From Polaribacter tangerinus (lineage in GTDB: Bacteria; Bacteroidota; Bacteroidia; Flavobacteriales; Flavobacteriaceae): a stretch of 64,000 nt of DNA. The position numbers and the translations under genes are program-made. Each line of letters begins with the position of its first letter. Positions within the stretch are counted from its first letter, which is position 1. The notes beneath the pieces are model-generated. The model worked only from the letters and a program-made list of their open reading frames with translations, was not told where the DNA came from and ran no database searches. The stretch is taken from positions 1,364,001 to 1,428,000 of the forward strand of contig NZ_CP150668.1 in NCBI RefSeq assembly GCF_038024095.1. Direction: 5' to 3'. This document shows, in pieces, positions 61,602-64,000 of this stretch.

Positions 61602-62354
61602 ATGGATGATAAATACCGAATAAAAAAAGTTGGAGATGGTTGGGAGTTCCTTCCAAAAGAGGAACGAGATAGGAAAAGGAAGTATGAAAATCTCACAATC
61701 AAAATTAGAAGAAGAGAAAAGAAGATTGAGAGAATAAAGGTTCAACTGAAAAAGGAGAAGGAAGAACTTACAGAGTGGAAAGGTGAAATGAGGGAAGGAT
61801 ACAATGAGATGGTTAAATACCACAAAACCCTTACACCTACATTTTCTACATCAATCAGTAAAAACCCCAAACACAAACAAAAAGATACACTAACTGGTGA
61901 TTATAAAACCAAAGGAAATCGTAGTTGGACAATAACTGTAAGAGTTATTGGGAAAAGAAAACCAATCTACTTAGGTACGATGGAAAAGGTTGGTGAAATG
62001 ATTGATTTGATTGAAGGTAAAAGTGAATTTTGGAGTAAGAAGAGAGTTGATACTAACTACAAACACGAAGTTCAAACGATTAAAAAAATTGAATACTTAG
62101 TCTATCCATTAATTAAAAGAGATTTGATTAAATGTTTAGAATCTGAGGGAAGTTTAGAACCTTTTATGAATAGTACTGTAAAGGGTATGGATTACTTAAA
62201 TGAATTGTATTTGAACTCTGAATTTTATGAGGAACCTAAAGTCATAGAAAAAAAGGAATCAAAAGGATTCTTCTTAGGTTATCTTCCAAATGGTAAACCA
62301 ATTTATGGTAAGAAGAAATCTAAAAAAGAAAAAGGTAATGAGGAGGGTAAATAA
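61602..62354 (+). CDS. Unknown 250-residue protein with coiled coil and possible AP2-like domain
   Basis: Residues 20-75 are a highly charged coiled coil (KKIERIKVQLKKEKEELTEW). Residues about 100-145 read GNRSWTITVRVIGKRKPIYLGTMEKVGEMI, resembling the AP2-like or arm-type DNA-binding beta-sheets of integrases and homing nucleases. The C-terminal tail is Lys-rich (GYLPNGKPIYGKKKSKKEK). No nuclease or recombinase active site is visible. It is divergent from the cassette units across R3; DNA binding is inferred. Confidence 0.65.
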   Translation: MDDKYRIKKVGDGWEFLPKEERDRKRKYENLTIKIRRREKKIERIKVQLKKEKEELTEWKGEMREGYNEMVKYHKTLTPTFSTSISKNPKHKQKDTLTGDYKTKGNRSWTITVRVIGKRKPIYLGTMEKVGEMIDLIEGKSEFWSKKRVDTNYKHEVQTIKKIEYLVYPLIKRDLIKCLESEGSLEPFMNSTVKGMDYLNELYLNSEFYEEPKVIEKKESKGFFLGYLPNGKPIYGKKKSKKEKGNEEGK

Positions 62355-62513
62355 ACAGTAATAATTGATATCAAATTCAATAAATAAAAGGACTACATCA
62401 ATCAACAAAGAAACACTTTTTCATTAACTGATATAGTAATCACAATTCTTTTATTCTTTATATTATATCAAATAGTGATTCAATCTTATTTTGATACTGT
62501 AATTATTTTTGAA

Positions 62514-62699
62514 TTACACTAAGGTGTGATTTTGTTTCATTTGATTTTCCCACTCTAATAAATCCGTTTTCCTGATATACTTTTTATGAGATGAAATTTC
62601 TATCATAGGTAAACCAAACCTTTTTCTCCATTCTTCTATGGTGGTTCTGTTTACATTGTACATCTTCATTAGTTGTTGTTTTGTTATTCTTTCTTCCAT
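62514..62699 (-). CDS. Small helix-turn-helix protein (excisionase/MerR-like)
   Basis: A 61-residue protein reading ITKQQLMKMYNVNRTTIEEWRKRFGLP followed by a wing-like HKKYIRKTDLLEWENQ, the pattern of small HTH_17/excisionase proteins. It overlaps the upstream 70-residue ORF by 16 nt. A candidate regulator or recombination directionality factor for the island, inferred from family and position. Confidence 0.7.
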   Translation of the reverse strand: MEERITKQQLMKMYNVNRTTIEEWRKRFGLPMIEISSHKKYIRKTDLLEWENQMKQNHTLV

Positions 62700-62896
62700 T
62701 GTTTTTCTTCTTCTTTTTTTAATAATTCTTTGAATAGTTTTTGATATCCTTCTTTATCTTTCTTTATTCGATAGGGTTCAAGTTCATCTGAGAAGTTCTT
62801 AATCAATTCTGATTTTCTGATTAACTCCTCTGTGAATTCTTTTGGATTTTCTTTAATCCAGTTTAATGTTTCAATATTTAATTTAGTTTGTTTCAT
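62684..62896 (-). CDS. Small charged protein coupled to the HTH gene
   Basis: A 70-residue protein from the ATG at 62896 (MKQTKLNIETLNWIKENPKE, ending KKEEEKQWKKE). An earlier in-frame ATG at 62929 coincides with the end of a decayed ORF and seems less likely. Helical and highly charged, no family recognised. It overlaps the HTH gene by 16 nt, so the two are probably co-translated. Confidence 0.6.
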   Translation of the reverse strand: MKQTKLNIETLNWIKENPKEFTEELIRKSELIKNFSDELEPYRIKKDKEGYQKLFKELLKKEEEKQWKKE

Positions 62897-62928
62897 CTTT
62901 AAACAGTTATTATAAATAGGATAAACCA

Positions 62929-63165
62929 TTATTTTATTTTGATTGAATTTTTAACTCTTAGAGTATAATCAGTATTAGATACACCAATCCCCTTTAAGAA
63001 TTTCACCTCTTTTTTGAATCAATTATAAATTTCCTCAGACCAGTTCGATTGAATCACCCATATCTGATTTATAGTATAATCATTTTTGATACTATCGGAG
63101 AAACCTCTTCCGTTATGTTTAGATATTATTTCAATCTTACAGAATACTATCCGACGTCTAACCCA
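62929..63165 (-). pseudogene. Decayed island ORF with an in-frame TGA
   Basis: The minus-strand frame is open from 63165 to a TAA at 62929-62931 except for a TGA at 63019-63021. Its translation looks protein-like on both sides of the stop (KIEIISKHNGRGFSDSIKN, NQIWVIQSNWSEEIYN, FKKEVKFLKGIGVSN, TDYTLRVKNSIKIK). A TGG-to-TGA change (Trp to stop) would explain it. No start codon is visible upstream of the TAG at 63166-63168, so the 5' end is gone too. Family unknown. Confidence 0.45.
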
Positions 63166-63308
63166 CTAACTATTCCTCAGAACCCTCGTGGGTGGTTGGT
63201 ATTTTACCCTATGATGGATACCAGTATCTAATATAAGTATCACGAAGTGTAGGAAAACGTAAAAAAAGTGAAGTATTTTTATCTAGAAGGGTAAGAAAAA
63301 AGTTAGTA
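63166..63308. other. Non-coding spacer in the island
   Basis: No gene was found on either strand. It holds the clustered short inverted motifs GGATACCAGTATC and TAAGTATCACG near 63217-63244 and an inverted pair ACCCAC/GTGGGT around 63161-63192. Combined with the decayed ORF, 62897-63308 carries no intact gene. Confidence 0.4.
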
Positions 63309-63605
63309 TTACCTTATTTCCTCAATAATCGGAACAGAAACCTCAACAATATCCTTTCTATTAATTCTCTCTTCTCTTATCTTTCCCTTCTTATAAATGG
63401 AATGAATATGGTTGTTTTTAAATACATTACCACGAGGTGTTTTTAACCCTTCCTCATTTAGAATTTGAGATATCTTTCTGTATCCAATAGGGGTAAGGAT
63501 ATCTTCTTTATACTTACAAATTCTATTGAATAAATATTGTTGATATTCAGTATAATTAGATTCCCAAAGATGTGTGGTTGTAATTGATATTGAGAAACTT
63601 AACAT
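63309..63605 (-). CDS. Orphan recombinase-domain protein at the glmS-proximal end of the island
   Basis: A 98-residue protein from the ATG at 63605 (MLSFSISITTTHLWESN). Residues about 45-80 read IGYRKISQILNEEGLKTPRG followed by NHIHSIYKKGKIREERINRKD, very like the helical Recombinase domain of large serine recombinases. The N-terminal catalytic resolvase domain with its active-site Ser is absent. It starts 35 nt after the glmS stop. It may be a DNA-binding accessory that recognises the insertion site; catalysis would need another protein. Confidence 0.65.
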   Translation of the reverse strand: MLSFSISITTTHLWESNYTEYQQYLFNRICKYKEDILTPIGYRKISQILNEEGLKTPRGNVFKNNHIHSIYKKGKIREERINRKDIVEVSVPIIEEIR

Positions 63606-63640
63606 CCATTTTATGGAGTAAGGATTACCAACACACATAT

Positions 63641-64000
63641 CTACTCCACTGTAACAGATTTAGCCAAGTTTCTAGGCTGATCTACATTTTTACCTAACAT
63701 TACAGCAATATGATATGACAATAATTGCAACGGAATAGTAGTTAATAATGGGGTTAAAGCCTCTTCAGTTTCTGGGATTTCTATAACGTGATCTGCAATT
63801 TTTCGAACTTGTGTATCACCTTGTGTAACTATAGCAATAATTTTACCTGATCTAGACTTTATCTCCTGAATATTGCTAACCACCTTTTCGTAATGCCCTT
63901 TGTTAGTAGCTATTACAAAAATTGGCATATTTTCATCAATTAGAGCAATTGGTCCATGTTTCATCTCTGCTGCCGGATATCCCTCTGCATGAATATAAGA
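63641..64000 (-). CDS. glmS: Glucosamine-fructose-6-phosphate aminotransferase, C-terminal part, cut by window edge
   Basis: The last 119 residues of GlmS: the end of the second SIS isomerase domain (AEGYPAAEMKHGPIALIDEN, SRSGKIIAIVTQGDTQVRKI) and the conserved C-terminus LGKNVDQPRNLAKSVTVE, which closes the active site. It makes glucosamine 6-phosphate for peptidoglycan and lipid A. The final codons (GTT ACA GTG GAG TAG) appear to be supplied by the adjacent island; the probable native tail is at 60450-60464. Confidence 0.97.
   Translation of the reverse strand, partial: SYIHAEGYPAAEMKHGPIALIDENMPIFVIATNKGHYEKVVSNIQEIKSRSGKIIAIVTQGDTQVRKIADHVIEIPETEEALTPLLTTIPLQLLSYHIAVMLGKNVDQPRNLAKSVTVE

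Larger units (their letters stand above)
60460..63655. mobile_element. Island inserted in the last codons of glmS, with cassette-like units
   Basis: The right edge is the GTTAC within the Val-Thr codons of glmS (63651-63655, minus strand); the left edge is the GTAAC within the displaced glmS tail (60460-60464). Between them are three copies of a 39-bp repeat, two minus-strand single-gene units, a divergent gene, a small HTH gene with a partner, a decayed ORF and an orphan recombinase-domain gene next to glmS. Promoters are sigma70-like rather than host-like, and codon choice (more G/C at third positions) differs from neighbours. Boundaries and mobility are inferred. Confidence 0.65.

Noticed and set aside
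63049..63231. A 60-residue plus-strand ORF.
   Set aside because: The minus strand here has a better protein-like frame (with one stop), and the plus ORF has no promoter, neighbour or recognisable motif.
60460..63655. Tn7 or a Tn7-like transposon at attTn7.
   Set aside because: No tns-type genes are seen, and the insertion is within the last glmS codons, not about 25 bp downstream of the stop.

Overview
The window looks like the chromosome of a marine member of the family Flavobacteriaceae (Polaribacter/Tenacibaculum-like; the genus is inference). It is very AT-rich. Many start sites are preceded by the Bacteroidetes -7 promoter box TAnnTTTG instead of a Shine-Dalgarno sequence. Lineage-typical families are common: DUF5777, DUF4292, IPExxxVDY, HU-CCDC81/SPOR, RemB, the split atpDC operon and the Bacteroidetes cytochrome oxidase cluster. 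No tRNA, rRNA or CRISPR array was seen.

Layout. 1-2.1 kb: 5' end of lepA, then a 67-bp tandem repeat built from the 3' end of a TolB-like lipoprotein gene. 2.1-6.9 kb: an M28 peptidase, a small envelope cluster (cytochrome c lipoprotein, YceI, OB-fold protein, DUF5777 barrel), a DUF4345 remnant and dusB. 7-20.3 kb, nearly all on the minus strand: LolE-like permease, rbfA, a two-component system with two companions, atpDC, an OmpA/TSP3 porin, kbl, an AddA-like helicase and a lipoprotein. 20.4-24.7 kb: a metal-homeostasis locus with ZIP transporter and MntR-like repressor divergent from a TonB receptor and thioredoxin-like protein, with a long perfect palindrome between them. 24.8-48.8 kb: housekeeping genes (mfd, dprA, nucleotidyltransferase, ABC-F, pyk, rnc-fabF-acpP, purN-RNase H, deoC) and the gliding-type outer-membrane gene remB. 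49.2-54.3 kb: heme O synthase and cytochrome oxidase assembly operon. 54.4-60.4 kb: tolC-like gene, tsaB, mscS, tonB, DUF3109, marC, a flavoprotein and a frameshifted small membrane gene.

60.4-63.65 kb is the standout: a small foreign-looking island inserted inside the last codons of glmS. The original glmS tail (Val-Thr-Val-Glu-stop) and a terminator lie at the far left end. The island supplies a replacement tail for glmS in which every codon, including the stop, differs only at the third position. Inside are three 39-bp repeats bounded by GTTACC/GGTAAC. They separate two compact single-gene units on the minus strand. Each unit has a canonical sigma70-like promoter (TTGACA-N16-TATAAT or TATACT), unlike the host promoters, and a shared roughly 70-nt leader that can fold into an H-type pseudoknot supported by compensatory changes. 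Next to them are a divergent unknown gene, a tiny HTH protein, a decayed ORF and an orphan recombinase-domain protein beside glmS. I read this as a cassette-like mobile element targeting the glmS 3' end, possibly undescribed. The mechanism is inference.
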